The notes: generated by a model not told the origin, from the sequence alone. 64,000 nt of DNA from Amycolatopsis thermoflava N1165 (GCF_000473265.1 NZ_KI421511.1:6713909-6777908); one strand, 5' to 3'; positions 9,544 through 18,910 are shown, numbered from the stretch's first letter. Translations and numbers: made by a program.

Positions 9544-12288
9544 TCACCCCGTCACCGGGCACCCGTTCGCCTCGCGGGGCTCGCTTTCGCTGTACAGCTT
9601 GCCCACCAGGTACGCGCAGGTGGGCACCCCGTCCGGGCCGTCGAGCCGGGAGATGTTCGCGATCGTCAGGATCGCCAGGCTCCGGTCGTTCGCGATCCGG
9701 GACCTCTCGAAGCTGATCTCGCCCGTCGCGCCCTGGAAGGTCATCTCGCGGAACTGCTGCGCCACCGCCGCCCGGTTCGGGGCAACCGGACCGGACGCAC
9801 CCGCACCACCCCCGAGGAGCGGCAACCGCCGGGCCGCGTCCAGGAAGAATCCAGCCGCGTCGTAGAGGCCGCCCACCCGCTCCCCGGCCCACGGCGTCGT
9901 CGGCGCCTCCTCCGGGGGCAGCTTCCGCAAGTCCCGCAACAGATCGGCGTAACCGGCGCAGAACGCGTCCAGCGCGGGCCCGCCACCGGGCAGCGCCCCG
10001 GGCCGTCCGTCCACGCACGCCTGCCCGCCGAGGACCACCGGGCTGCCCATCCCGACGTAGGAGACGGGAATCCCGTTCAGCTCGCTGCGATTCCGGTCCG
10101 GCGCGTGCGCCACGAACCGCGACACCGCGTCGTCGGCGACGATTCGCGGCAGTTTCCGCGGCTCGGCACAATTGCTTCGCACCGTGCGCAGGAAATCACC
10201 GAACTCGGTCTCCCGCCCCGCGTAGAACACGATTTCGCGGCTCCGATCGGCCGGATCCCGGCACAGCGACGGCAACGATCCGACGCTCGTGGTCCAGCCC
10301 TGGCTCGCCACCTCGATCCCGGCCAGCCGCTGCCGCACCACCTCGACCAGCGTGCTCACGTAACTGTTCCCCGGATCGAGCGGCGGGTGGTAGATCGTCA
10401 CCTTCGGCGCCCCCACGTACCGCGCGTACCCGGCGAGCAACTCGGCCTGCTGGGTGTTGTCCGGCACCAGCTGGAAGTACAGCGGCGACCGGTCCGCCAG
10501 CCCCGCCGCCGTCAACGTCGTGCCCAGCGCGGGAATCCCGTGCGCACCAAGCTCCGCGATCGCCTGCTCGGTCTGCGCGACGCTCCGGTCGAACCCGAGC
10601 ACCCCGAGGATCCCCGGATCGCCCTCGATCAACGGAACCAGCATGTCCCGGGTCACCACGTCCGCGGCCGACATCCCGGTCCCGCCGTTGGCCACGACCA
10701 CCCGCAGCAGCGGCTTCACGCTCGACGACGGGTCGTTCTGCTCGCGCTGCCGGATCACCACGCCTTCCAGCTCCTCGGCGACGGCGTGCGCGGTCGCGGG
10801 CGAGTGCTCGTTGTTCGTCAGCCCCGCCAGGTACACCACGCTCACGTACGCGCGTCCAGGGTTGGCGCGGTGCAGCTCCTCGGCCTTCGCGTTCTCCGCG
10901 AACACCAGCAACTGCGCCTGCCGCAGGCGTTCGTTCTCCCCGAAGACCTGGCGCGCGTTGTCGCTGTAGCCGACGCACTGCCCGTCCACGACCTTCGTGG
11001 CCACGCCCGAGGACAACCCGGCCCGGAAGAACGAGCAGTGCGCGCCCCAGTACTCGTCCACCTTCACCGCGGTCGGCGCGAGGCTCACCACCAACAGCGC
11101 GGCCACAGCCAGTTCGAGCACTCCGCGACGCGCGATCCACGGCGGCGCGACCGGCCCGGCCTGCCGGTCTTCCCACACGCCGGCGTCCTCCGGCGTGATC
11201 GCCGGCGACGGCTTGGGCAGGTCGATGAACAGGTACCGCGCGTCGCCGGCCAGCATCTGCCGCCTGCCCGGCAGCCGGTGCTTCCACGTCGACCAGGCCC
11301 GGGTGGCGCGGGCGGCCGGCTCGGCCCCGGCGACCGACTCCGCGGCCGGCGGCGGGCGCTCGTCGCTCGCGGTGATGATCAGCAGCGGGTCCAGGTCACC
11401 CGTTTCGTTGCGCACCTCGTTGATCAGCCGGAGCAGCTCCCAGCCGCCGTTGGCCTCGGTGACGTTGTCGAGCAGCACGGTCACGTACGCCGTGCGCCGC
11501 CAGCCCCGTCGCCGCGGCAGGAACCGCAGCTTCCGGCGGCGGTACGCCTCGCGAAGGTCCTGCAGGAACGCGTGCACGAGCAGCTTCTTGAGCTGCTCGG
11601 GATTCTCCGATCCGAGCCGGTCCCGGGTCAGGCGCTCGGCGAACCCGAGGAAGTCCGCCGAGTGACGCGGGACCATGAACGGCTGGCGCATGAACCAGCG
11701 GCTCTCCCGGCCCAGCCCGGGCACGCGGTGACGACCCCACCGGAACCCGAAGTACCGCAGGATCCACCACAGCACGCTCAGCGCGGCCTTGCTCCACCCA
11801 CCGACCGGCACGTGGTCGACCGTCGCGTCCGCGCCACCCGGCCCGCGCTGCCCGGTCCAGTCGCGCAGCAACCGCACGATCGGCCGGTCGCCCTTGCCCT
11901 CCGCGCGCGGCAGGGAGCGCTCGGTCAGCCAGGTCGTGAGCCGGTAGTGGTCGAAGTGCTTGAGGTGGCCGCGGCCGAACGCGTCCGTGCCGAGGCGGTC
12001 GTGCAGCTCCTCCAACAGCGGCAGGACCGCGGGGTTGCGCACCGCGTTCGCGTCGAGGTAGGCGTGCGGGACCTGCCGGAGTTCGACGTCCAGCTGGGCA
12101 CCCAGCCGCGGCAGGAACTTCGCCGAGCCGGGCTTGCGCAGCAGGCAGACCAGGGGGAGCGGCACGTCGCCGCGGACGCGCAGCTCCGGATCCCGCCTGC
12201 TCAGGCCGGGGCGCCGGTACAGCGTCCGGACGAGGTCGACCAGGGCATGGGCGCCCTCGAACACGGGGTCCTCCGGTGTCTGCCGCAC
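9544..12288 (-). CDS. Receptor-like membrane protein: degenerate NTPase-like domain + TM + periplasmic-binding-like domain
   Basis: A 914-residue protein of unknown function. Residues 1-380 resemble a worn-down P-loop NTPase: the Walker A position reads RKPGSAKFL (about 51-59) without GKS/T, a Walker B-like strand is VTVLLDN (269-275) and a sensor-like strand LLIITASDE (302-310). A single hydrophobic segment (about 389-408) follows. Residues 415-914 look like a type I periplasmic binding fold of the LivJ kind (VVVANGGTG, ILGVLGFDRS, GIPALGTTLTA, PLYFQLVPDN, VTIYHPP, GLYDAAGFFLDAARR), presumably outside the cell. No transporter genes adjoin it, so a sensing role is more likely than import. Divergent from photolyase. 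Confidence 0.65.
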   Translation of the reverse strand: MRQTPEDPVFEGAHALVDLVRTLYRRPGLSRRDPELRVRGDVPLPLVCLLRKPGSAKFLPRLGAQLDVELRQVPHAYLDANAVRNPAVLPLLEELHDRLGTDAFGRGHLKHFDHYRLTTWLTERSLPRAEGKGDRPIVRLLRDWTGQRGPGGADATVDHVPVGGWSKAALSVLWWILRYFGFRWGRHRVPGLGRESRWFMRQPFMVPRHSADFLGFAERLTRDRLGSENPEQLKKLLVHAFLQDLREAYRRRKLRFLPRRRGWRRTAYVTVLLDNVTEANGGWELLRLINEVRNETGDLDPLLIITASDERPPPAAESVAGAEPAARATRAWSTWKHRLPGRRQMLAGDARYLFIDLPKPSPAITPEDAGVWEDRQAGPVAPPWIARRGVLELAVAALLVVSLAPTAVKVDEYWGAHCSFFRAGLSSGVATKVVDGQCVGYSDNARQVFGENERLRQAQLLVFAENAKAEELHRANPGRAYVSVVYLAGLTNNEHSPATAHAVAEELEGVVIRQREQNDPSSSVKPLLRVVVANGGTGMSAADVVTRDMLVPLIEGDPGILGVLGFDRSVAQTEQAIAELGAHGIPALGTTLTAAGLADRSPLYFQLVPDNTQQAELLAGYARYVGAPKVTIYHPPLDPGNSYVSTLVEVVRQRLAGIEVASQGWTTSVGSLPSLCRDPADRSREIVFYAGRETEFGDFLRTVRSNCAEPRKLPRIVADDAVSRFVAHAPDRNRSELNGIPVSYVGMGSPVVLGGQACVDGRPGALPGGGPALDAFCAGYADLLRDLRKLPPEEAPTTPWAGERVGGLYDAAGFFLDAARRLPLLGGGAGASGPVAPNRAAVAQQFREMTFQGATGEISFERSRIANDRSLAILTIANISRLDGPDGVPTCAYLVGKLYSESEPREANGCPVTG

Positions 12289-12375
12289 ATGATCTAGACG
12301 TACCCAGGGTCACCGGCGTTCCCGATCGAGTAGTCGCTGAGCCGGATTACCCCAGATCGCCTAGAGTCGGCGAAC

Positions 12376-13710
12376 GTGAGTACCGCCTTGTTATGGTTTC
12401 GGCGCGATTTGCGGCTCGCCGACCTGCCCGCCCTGGTGAGCGCGGCCGAGCGCGCCTCCCGGGTGCTCGCGCCGTACGTGCTCGACGACGCGTTGTTGAA
12501 GCCGGCGGGCAAGCCACGGCAGGCGTTCCTGTACGGGTGCCTCGAAGCGCTCGCCGACAGCCTCGACGGGCGGCTCACGCTGGTCCACGGCGACCCGGTC
12601 CGCGAGGTGCCCCGGGTGGCGCGGGCGGTCGGCGCGGGCAGTGTCCACGTCAGCACCGACACCGGCCCCTACGGCAGCCGCCGGGACCGGGCGGTCGCCG
12701 AGGCGCTCGGCGAAATCGACTGGGTCGAATGCGGCTCGCCCTATGCGGTGACCCCGGGACGCGTCACGAAACCCGACGGCGAGCCCTACCGGGTCTTCAG
12801 CGCGTTCTACCGCGCCTGGTGCCGGCACGGCTGGCGCGCGCCGGCTCCTCACTCCACAGTGGACTGGATCGAGCCGGAGAAACCCTTCCGCCTCCCCGAA
12901 ACACCCGACCTCGGCCCGATGGCCCTGCCGCGCCCGGGAGAAGCCGCCGCGCACGAGGTGTGGGAGGAGTTCCTCGACGGCGGCCTGGACGGCTATGCGA
13001 CCAACCGCGACCGCCCGGACCGGCCGGCCACCACCCGCCTCTCGCCGTACCTGCGCTGGGGCTGTCTCCACCCCCGCACCCTGCTGGCCGACCTCGACAC
13101 CCGGCACGGCAAGGACGTCGAATCCCTGCGCAGCGAACTGGCCTGGCGCGAGTTCTACGCCGACGTGCTCCACCACCGCCCCGAAACCGCGCGCAAGAAC
13201 TACGACGAGCGCTTCGACGAACTGGAGTACGACACCGACCGGGAGTCCTTCGACCGCTGGCGCGCCGGCCGCACCGGGTACCCGATCGTCGACGCCGGGA
13301 TGCGTCAGCTGCTCGCGGAGGGCTGGATGCACAACCGCGTCCGGATGATCGTCGCGAGCTTCCTGGTCAAGGACCTGCACCAGCCGTGGTGGCTCGGCGC
13401 CCGGCACTTCATGAACCACCTCGTGGACGGCGACCTGGCGTCCAACCAGCTGAACTGGCAGTGGGTGGCGGGCACCGGCACCGACCCGGCGCCCTTCTTC
13501 CGCGTCTTCAACCCCACCACCCAGGGCGAGAAGTTCGACCCGGACGGGGCCTACGTGCGGAAGTACGTCCCGGAACTGCGCGAGATCCCCGGCAAGGCCG
13601 TGCACCAGCCGTGGAAGCTGCCGCGCCCGCCGAAGGACTACCCGGCCCCGATGGTCGACCACGCGCAGGAACGCAAGGTCGCGCTGGACCGCTTCAACGC
13701 CATCACCTAG
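12376..13710 (+). CDS. phr: Deoxyribodipyrimidine photolyase (class I, cryptochrome/photolyase family)
   Basis: FAD-dependent, light-driven repair of UV pyrimidine dimers. The 444-residue protein starts with LLWFRRDLRLADLPAL (photolyase N-terminal domain), and the FAD/DNA-binding half shows TTRLSPYLRWGCLHPR, ELAWREFYADVLHH, GYPIVDAGMRQLLAEGWMHNR and the DGDLASNQLNWQWVAGTG segment that includes conserved flavin-pocket residues. Start GTG at 12376, 87 bases from the divergent receptor-like gene. The downstream 83 bases before the IS element hold no recognisable gene. Confidence 0.93.
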   Translation: MSTALLWFRRDLRLADLPALVSAAERASRVLAPYVLDDALLKPAGKPRQAFLYGCLEALADSLDGRLTLVHGDPVREVPRVARAVGAGSVHVSTDTGPYGSRRDRAVAEALGEIDWVECGSPYAVTPGRVTKPDGEPYRVFSAFYRAWCRHGWRAPAPHSTVDWIEPEKPFRLPETPDLGPMALPRPGEAAAHEVWEEFLDGGLDGYATNRDRPDRPATTRLSPYLRWGCLHPRTLLADLDTRHGKDVESLRSELAWREFYADVLHHRPETARKNYDERFDELEYDTDRESFDRWRAGRTGYPIVDAGMRQLLAEGWMHNRVRMIVASFLVKDLHQPWWLGARHFMNHLVDGDLASNQLNWQWVAGTGTDPAPFFRVFNPTTQGEKFDPDGAYVRKYVPELREIPGKAVHQPWKLPRPPKDYPAPMVDHAQERKVALDRFNAIT

Positions 13711-13793
13711 CTGTCCCCGCGGCGGAGGTTTTGAGCTTCGAGGCCTGCCTGCGCGACCTCGACGGTTCCCTCGACCTCGAGCCTGGCGCCTAG

Positions 13794-14723
13794 GTCCTGT
13801 CCTGTAATTGATCTAGCTGCGGTTCTGGTTTGATCTTGGGTTGTGGTGGGTCGGGGTGAGGTGACGGATCGGGCGTGGGCGCGGATCGAGCCGTTGTTGC
13901 CGGTGTCGGGTCGGGGTCGGCGGTGGCGGGATCACCGGCAGGTGCTCAACGCGATTCTGTGGAATCTACGCACCGGCGCTCCGTGGCGTGGCCTGCCCGA
14001 ACGGTATGGGCCGTGGAAGACCGCGCACGAGCGGTTGCGGTTGTGGACCGCGGATGGCACCTGGTAGAAGATCCTGGACGAGGTGATCGTCAAAGACGAC
14101 TCGGTCGGCGACGTCGAGTGGGTCATCTCGGTTGATTCGAGCGTGGTCCGGGCGCACCAGCATTCTGCTGGCGCCCGGAAAAAGGGTGCTGCGCGCCCGG
14201 CGTCGAGGCGCTCGCGGTCGACGGGGAAGGACTCGGCCGGTCCCGCGGAGGACCGAGCACCAAAATCCACCTCGCCGTCGACGGCCGCGGGCTGCCGATG
14301 CGGATGCTGCTCACCGGCGGCCACGCCGGCGACCACCCACAACTAGTGCCGCTGCTCGACGGCATCGCGGTCGCCCGGATCGGACCAGGCAGACCGCGAT
14401 GCCGACCCGATCGTGCGGTCGCGGATAAGGCCTACTCGCACCCCTCAACCCGGCAAGCGATGCGAGATCGGCGGATCCGGTTCGTCAGTCCCGAGCGCGA
14501 CGATCAAATCGCCCGCCGCGTCGCCAGAGGTTCCCGCGGCGGACGCCCACCCGCCTTCGACGCCGAGACCTACAAGCGGCGCAACGTGGTCGAACGCTGC
14601 TTCAACCGGCTCGAACAGTTCCGCGACCTAGCCACCCGCTACGCCAAACGCGCCGCCTACTACCAAGCCGAACTCACCATCGCCGCCATCATCCTCTGGC
14701 TCCGATGACTTACAGGACACTTC
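13794..14723 (+). mobile_element. IS5-family (IS427-like) insertion sequence, 930 bp, with CTAG target duplication
   Basis: Bounded by direct CTAG repeats at 13790-13793 and 14724-14727. The terminal inverted repeats share TGTCCTGTAA, four bases in from each end, plus an ATC a few bases further in. It carries one transposase in two frames. CTAG duplication and the transposase sequence fit the IS427 group of the IS5 family. Insertion fell in the gap between two converging genes; the right-hand CTAG supplies the stop codon of the ABC permease, which was probably the same stop before insertion, so no gene seems to have been broken. Confidence 0.9.
13843..14708 (+). pseudogene. IS5/IS427-type DDE transposase, in-frame TAG plus -1 frameshift
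   Basis: Frame 1 encodes the N-terminal helix-turn-helix region (WARIEPLLPVSGRGRRW, ILWNLRTGAPWRGLPERYG) and then meets TAG at 14065-14067 inside a conserved stretch (GTW-stop-KILDEV). The same frame continues with the first catalytic Asp in VISVDSSVVRAHQHSAG up to GARKKG. At the run GGAAAAAGGG the sense moves to the -1 frame, which runs to 14708 and supplies VADKAYS (second Asp) and RRNVVERCFNRLEQFR (Glu). The frameshift is at the place and run type used for programmed frameshifting in this group, but the TAG is a true lesion unless read through. Confidence 0.8.
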
Positions 14724-15911
14724 CTAGGACCGCAGCGCGGTTCGCAACCGCATGCGGCTGCCGGTGTGCAGCACCGCGTTCCGGTACACCCGGCCGCTCA
14801 CCCAGGTCAGCAGCGCCCCGAACACGACAGTCAGCACCAGCGCCACGGCCACCTCCCACGACGCGGCCACCCCGGCGGCGATCCGGCCCGGCATCAGGAT
14901 CGGCGAGAACACCGGGATCAGCGACAGCACCTGGGCCGCGGCCGAATCCGGGTCCTGGATCAGGATGTTGAACCCGGCCACGAACCCGACCATGAGCGTC
15001 AGGCTCACCGGCGTCACCACGGACGCGGTGTCCTCCTGCCGCGACACCAGCGAGCCGGCCGCGGCGTAGACCGTCGCGTACAGGAAGAAGCCCAGCAGGT
15101 ACCACAACAGTCCCCAGGCGACCGTGCCGATCGCGACCCCGCCCAGCGTCACGGCACCGCTGCCGACCGCCATCGCGAGCCCGGCCACCGCCAGGATCAG
15201 CAGCTGCACCAGGCCGACCAGCCCGAGCCCGATCACCTTGCCCAGCATCAGCTGCCACGGCCGCAACGTCGACAGCAGGATCTCCACGACCCGGCTGGCC
15301 TTCTCCTCGACCACGCCCTGCGCCACCATGCCGCCGTAAGCCTGGATGCCGAAGAACATCAGGAACACGATCACCAGCCCGATCGCCAGCCGCTGGCCGC
15401 TGTCGGCGTCGCGGGGCTCCAGCTCGGTCAGCCGGACCTGCGCCTGCCCCACCTCGCGCATCACCTGCGCCGGGTCGAGGTCGGCCTCCAGCAGCTTCGC
15501 GTTCAGCACCTGCTGCTGCGCGATCCCGTTCAGCACCGCCCGCAGCTGCTGGTCCAGCTCCGCCTTCACCACCACGCGCAGATCGGCCGCGCTGCCGGAG
15601 ACCAGCGCGTCCAGGTCGCCGTCGCGCACCTGCTGTTCGCCCTGCTCCGGGTTCGCCACCGGCACCGTCTCGACGTGTGCGCCTGCCGCGTCGGCCGCCT
15701 CCCGCAGCTGCTCCGCGACGGCCGTGGCCTGCCCGGTCAGCCCGACCTTCGACGTGTCCGCGTCCTTGATCAGCGTCGCCTGCAGCAGCAGGTACCCGCC
15801 GAGCACCAGCAGGATCACCACGGTCCCGACCACGAACGACCGCGTCCGCAGGCGGGTGTTCAGCTCCCGCCGCGCGACCAGGACGACACCCTTGACGGGT
15901 GAGACCGTCAT
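14724..15911 (-). CDS. ABC-2 type transporter permease (NatB-like)
   Basis: Membrane subunit of an ABC exporter, 395 residues. It has an N-terminal transmembrane helix (SFVVGTVVILLVLGGYLLL), a large extracytoplasmic domain (about 45-185), then five hydrophobic helices, with the conserved EEKASRVVEILLSTLRPWQLMLGKVIG between them. This architecture is that of NatB/ABC-2 permeases. The ATG overlaps the ATPase stop (ATGA). The stop codon is formed by the CTAG duplicated by the adjoining insertion sequence, so its 3' flank is the IS element. Cargo unknown. Confidence 0.88.
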   Translation of the reverse strand: MTVSPVKGVVLVARRELNTRLRTRSFVVGTVVILLVLGGYLLLQATLIKDADTSKVGLTGQATAVAEQLREAADAAGAHVETVPVANPEQGEQQVRDGDLDALVSGSAADLRVVVKAELDQQLRAVLNGIAQQQVLNAKLLEADLDPAQVMREVGQAQVRLTELEPRDADSGQRLAIGLVIVFLMFFGIQAYGGMVAQGVVEEKASRVVEILLSTLRPWQLMLGKVIGLGLVGLVQLLILAVAGLAMAVGSGAVTLGGVAIGTVAWGLLWYLLGFFLYATVYAAAGSLVSRQEDTASVVTPVSLTLMVGFVAGFNILIQDPDSAAAQVLSLIPVFSPILMPGRIAAGVAASWEVAVALVLTVVFGALLTWVSGRVYRNAVLHTGSRMRLRTALRS

Positions 15912-16810
15912 TCCCCGCTCCCCGTGACCACGTTCCGGAACAGCTCGGCCAGGCTCGGCCGCCGCCACCGGAATTCTCGCACCGCGCCGGTCGCGAGCGC
16001 GGCCGACAGCACGCGCTGGTCGTCCACCCCGGGGCCCAGCTTCAGCACGGTCCGGCCCGGCTCGTCGGCCACCACCCGCACCCCGGGCAGCTCCCCGGCC
16101 CAGCCGCACGGCGCGTCCGGCGCGGACACGACCAGCAGCGCCGCGGAAGTCAGCTCCGCCACCGTCCCGCACGCCACCATCCGTCCCTTTTGGATGATGC
16201 CGACGCGGTCGCACAGCCGCTCGACCAGATCCAGCTGGTGGCTGGAGAACACCACCGGCACCCCGGCCGCCGCCTTCTCGCGCAGCACCTCGCTCATCAC
16301 GTCGACCGCGATCGGGTCCAGCCCGGAGAACGGCTCGTCCAGCACCAGCACCGCCGGGTCGTGCACGAGCGCGGCCGCCAGCTGCACCCGCTGCTGGTTG
16401 CCGAGGCTGAGCTTCTGCACCTCGTCCCGGCGCCGCTCACGCAGCCCGAGCCGCTCGATCCAGACCTCCGCCGCCTGGTGTGCCCGCGTGTTGTCGAGCC
16501 CGTGCAGCTCGGCGAGGTACACGAGCTGGTCGAGCACCCGCATCTTCGGGTACAAGCCGCGTTCCTCCGGCATGTACCCGATGCGGGTGCGGGTCGCGTG
16601 CGTGACCGGCTCCCCGCCGAACCGCACCGCGCCGCTGTCCGCCGCGAGCACGCCCAGCACGATGCGCATCGTCGTGGTCTTGCCCGCGCCGTTGCTGCCG
16701 ACGAACCCGAACAGCTCACCCGGCGCGACCTCGAAGGAGATCTCGTCGAGGGCCACCACCGATCCGTAGCGTTTGGACAACCGGTCAATTTTCAGTGCCG
16801 GTGCGGGCAT
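15908..16810 (-). CDS. ABC transporter ATP-binding protein (NatA-like)
   Basis: Cytosolic ATPase subunit of the exporter, 300 residues. Walker A GSNGAGKTT, signature LSLGNQQRVQLAAAL, Walker B VLVLDEPFSGLDP and the H-loop SSHQLDLVERLCD are all present and intact; the C-terminal 80 residues are the DUF4162-like extension typical of NatA/DrrA-type proteins. The ATG at 16810 is used, but a GTG at 16822 would overlap the TetR stop as GTGA and make a fully coupled TetR-ATPase-permease operon. Confidence 0.9.
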   Translation of the reverse strand: MPAPALKIDRLSKRYGSVVALDEISFEVAPGELFGFVGSNGAGKTTTMRIVLGVLAADSGAVRFGGEPVTHATRTRIGYMPEERGLYPKMRVLDQLVYLAELHGLDNTRAHQAAEVWIERLGLRERRRDEVQKLSLGNQQRVQLAAALVHDPAVLVLDEPFSGLDPIAVDVMSEVLREKAAAGVPVVFSSHQLDLVERLCDRVGIIQKGRMVACGTVAELTSAALLVVSAPDAPCGWAGELPGVRVVADEPGRTVLKLGPGVDDQRVLSAALATGAVREFRWRRPSLAELFRNVVTGSGE

Positions 16811-16818
16811 CCCTGGGG

Positions 16819-17472
16819 TCACAGCGGCCGCAGGGCCGCGTTGAGGTGGTGCGCCAGCTCGCCGAGCAGCGCCTCGGCCGCGACGTCCGCGGTGGCCGGC
16901 CGCAGCGACAGCACGAACGACTGCACCACGAGCAGGACCGACCGCGCCTGCACGGCCGTGGCCGCGCGCCGGATCGAGCCGTCCCGGTGCCCCGCCTCCA
17001 GCAGCGCGACGATGAACTTCTCGCCGAGCCGCTGGGTGCCGCCCATCCGCTCCAGGACGTAGGGCACCACCAGCGCGGTGTCGACGTCGAGGACCGTGCG
17101 CATGAGCGGATCGGCGTTGAGCAGCCGCACCGCGGTCACCGAACTGCGCACCAGGCGCGCGCGGGCGGTCGGGGCGTCGGCCCCGCTCACCGTCGCCTGG
17201 TGCAGCAGCGCGCCGAACTCGCGGGTCATCAGCGCGGACAGCACGCTGCGCACGTCCGGGAACCGCCGGTAGAGCGTCATCCGGCTGACCTTCGCCGTGC
17301 GCGCGATCTCGGCCAGCGTGGTGCGCCGCAGCCCGGAGGCGAGGACGCACCGGCGCGCGGCGTCGAGCAGGACGTCGTCGGACACGCGTGCCGCCGTGGG
17401 ACGTCCGCGGGCGTTCGCGAGCGCGCTGGAGGGCCGGGCCTCGCCGATCACAGCGCGACTCTCATCGTCCAT
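16819..17472 (-). CDS. TetR/AcrR family transcriptional regulator
   Basis: TetR repressor of 217 residues heading the ABC exporter operon. The DNA-binding part is RTTLAEIARTAKVSRMTLYRRFPDVRSVL after a basic linker (NARGRPTAAR). The C-terminal part includes LVVQSFVLSLRP, a common dimer-helix region. ATG 17472 is preferred over the GTG three codons upstream. Because it is the first gene of the operon, it probably represses its own transcription along with the exporter. Effector unknown; a substrate of the exporter is the usual case. Confidence 0.87.
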   Translation of the reverse strand: MDDESRAVIGEARPSSALANARGRPTAARVSDDVLLDAARRCVLASGLRRTTLAEIARTAKVSRMTLYRRFPDVRSVLSALMTREFGALLHQATVSGADAPTARARLVRSSVTAVRLLNADPLMRTVLDVDTALVVPYVLERMGGTQRLGEKFIVALLEAGHRDGSIRRAATAVQARSVLLVVQSFVLSLRPATADVAAEALLGELAHHLNAALRPL

Positions 17473-17625
17473 CTGTCGCACTGCAGCCCGTTGCCGCCAT
17501 TGTTGACCACCATGCCTCGTGGTTCGTTGCCCCCACCGGTACCGAGGGTATCGGGAAATCCGGTGTGAGGCGCGGTGCCTTTTGTAGGCGGGCGATATTA
17601 GACGATCGCGGACGAGGTCATCGCC

Positions 17626-17644
17626 GTGACCCGAACGGGTTCAC
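17626..17644 (-). terminator. Hairpin downstream of the C39-like peptidase
   Basis: GTG-ACCCG-AA-CGGGT-T-CAC forms a short, one-bulge hairpin 46-64 bases past the stop of the peptidase gene. The rest of the 217-bp gap (17473-17689) shows nothing else I can name. Confidence 0.45.
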
Positions 17645-17689
17645 CAGTTACCAGTAAGCGCTCTGACCTCGATGTCCTCGTCCGCGTCG

Positions 17690-18871
17690 TCACGGGGTGA
17701 TCAGGTAGACGACGCCGCCGGGGCCGCTCGCCACGGAGCCGTCCTCGGTGTGCCGCTTGGTGCGCTGCCAGATGTTCTCGAACTGAGCCCGCGGGTAGAT
17801 CGTGCGCACGTTCGCGTTGCTGTTCGCGGCCGGGTCGTTGGCGATGACGTCGCCGTCCGCCGTGAACCCGACGACGACCATGATGTGCCCCGCTGTGCCG
17901 TAACCCGCGCCGTCCAGTTCGTCGGCGCGGAAGGACTGCGACGTGATCACCGGGATGCCCCGGGCGATGTAGTCCTCCAGCTCGGTCAGCGAGTGCAGGC
18001 GCGTGACGTGCCCGCGCAGGCCGAAGGTCGCCGCGTACGCGGTGTTGAACGGCCAGTTGCCGGTGCCCTCGTAGGAGTGGTCGTAGGTGTGCCGGGCCGC
18101 GTAGTCGACCGTCCGGTCCGGGTAGCCGGCCGGGATCCAGGTCATGTCCTCTTCGCGCGGCCGCCTGCCCCAGTACTCGACCACCATCTCGGTGGACGTC
18201 GGGCTGCACCAGCTCTCCCCGCCGCCGCCGTACTCCGGGAAGTGTCCCTTGTGGATGTTCTGCGCGTACGCGGGAACGGGCAGCTCGATGCCGGACGCCT
18301 TGCCCGGCCGGGAAACCGGCACCTCGAACCGGTCCGGCACGTTCGACGTCATCGCGCCGACCGCGCTCACCGTGGCCGTCGCGCGCGTGCCCGGCGCGCG
18401 GTAGAGCGAGACCCGCAGCCGGTACGAGCGCAGCAGCACGCCGGGCTTCATCACGAGCGTGTCGACCGAGACCTGCGCGTGCGCGTCGTCCTGGCCGTCC
18501 ACGCTCGTCCGCTTGATGTCACCGTCGCCCGCGGCCCACCGGCCCATCACGTACCACGCGGTTTCCGCGCCCGCCGCCGTGCGCGCCTGCGCCTCGACCT
18601 GGATCCAGGTGCCCGGCGGCGTCTGCGCGTTCCACGACGCGATCAGCTCGGTCGCGTCGAACCCGGGCGCGTGGAACGGCGAGGTCCACTGTGCCCGCTC
18701 GTAGTCCCGGCCCTCGTACGACTCGGTCCCGGCGGGCGCGAAAGGGCCCGCCGGCGTCCACTCGTGGTAGTCGACGGCCTCGTCGGCCCGGCCGGGGGAG
18801 GCGGACGCGGGTTGCACGGTCACCGTCGCCATCACGGCGGCGGCCAGCACGGCGAGCAGGGCGCGGGTCAT
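17690..18871 (-). CDS. Secreted C39-like cysteine peptidase family protein
   Basis: Exported protein of 393 residues. A Sec signal peptide is clear (MTRALLAVLAAAVMATVTVQ, cleavage near ASAS). Residues 35-190 form a beta-rich region of unknown role. The C-terminal domain is a papain-like C39 fold: GGGGESWCSPTSTEMVVEYW (nucleophile Cys near 218), GHIMVVVGF (His near 327) and VIANDPAANSN (Asp). Such extracellular C39-like proteins are common in actinomycetes, and their substrates are mostly unknown. Monocistronic, with a weak hairpin after it and 39 bases before it to the thioesterase gene. Confidence 0.85.
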   Translation of the reverse strand: MTRALLAVLAAAVMATVTVQPASASPGRADEAVDYHEWTPAGPFAPAGTESYEGRDYERAQWTSPFHAPGFDATELIASWNAQTPPGTWIQVEAQARTAAGAETAWYVMGRWAAGDGDIKRTSVDGQDDAHAQVSVDTLVMKPGVLLRSYRLRVSLYRAPGTRATATVSAVGAMTSNVPDRFEVPVSRPGKASGIELPVPAYAQNIHKGHFPEYGGGGESWCSPTSTEMVVEYWGRRPREEDMTWIPAGYPDRTVDYAARHTYDHSYEGTGNWPFNTAYAATFGLRGHVTRLHSLTELEDYIARGIPVITSQSFRADELDGAGYGTAGHIMVVVGFTADGDVIANDPAANSNANVRTIYPRAQFENIWQRTKRHTEDGSVASGPGGVVYLITP

Positions 18872-18910
18872 CCGGGAATTCTCCCCGCCGCTACGGGTGG
18901 TGTAAACCAG

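Noticed and set aside
9544-12288. ABC transporter substrate-binding protein for branched-chain amino acids
   Set aside because: The binding-like domain is at the C-terminus of an integral protein with a long cytoplasmic part, and no permease or ATPase gene is nearby.
13711-13789. Short gene between photolyase and the IS element (ends in LDLEPGA)
   Set aside because: Only about 20 codons with a TTG start; spacing and length are too weak to support a gene.
14083-14346. Separate small gene inside the IS element
   Set aside because: It is the continuation of the transposase frame after the TAG, ending out of frame past the A-run.
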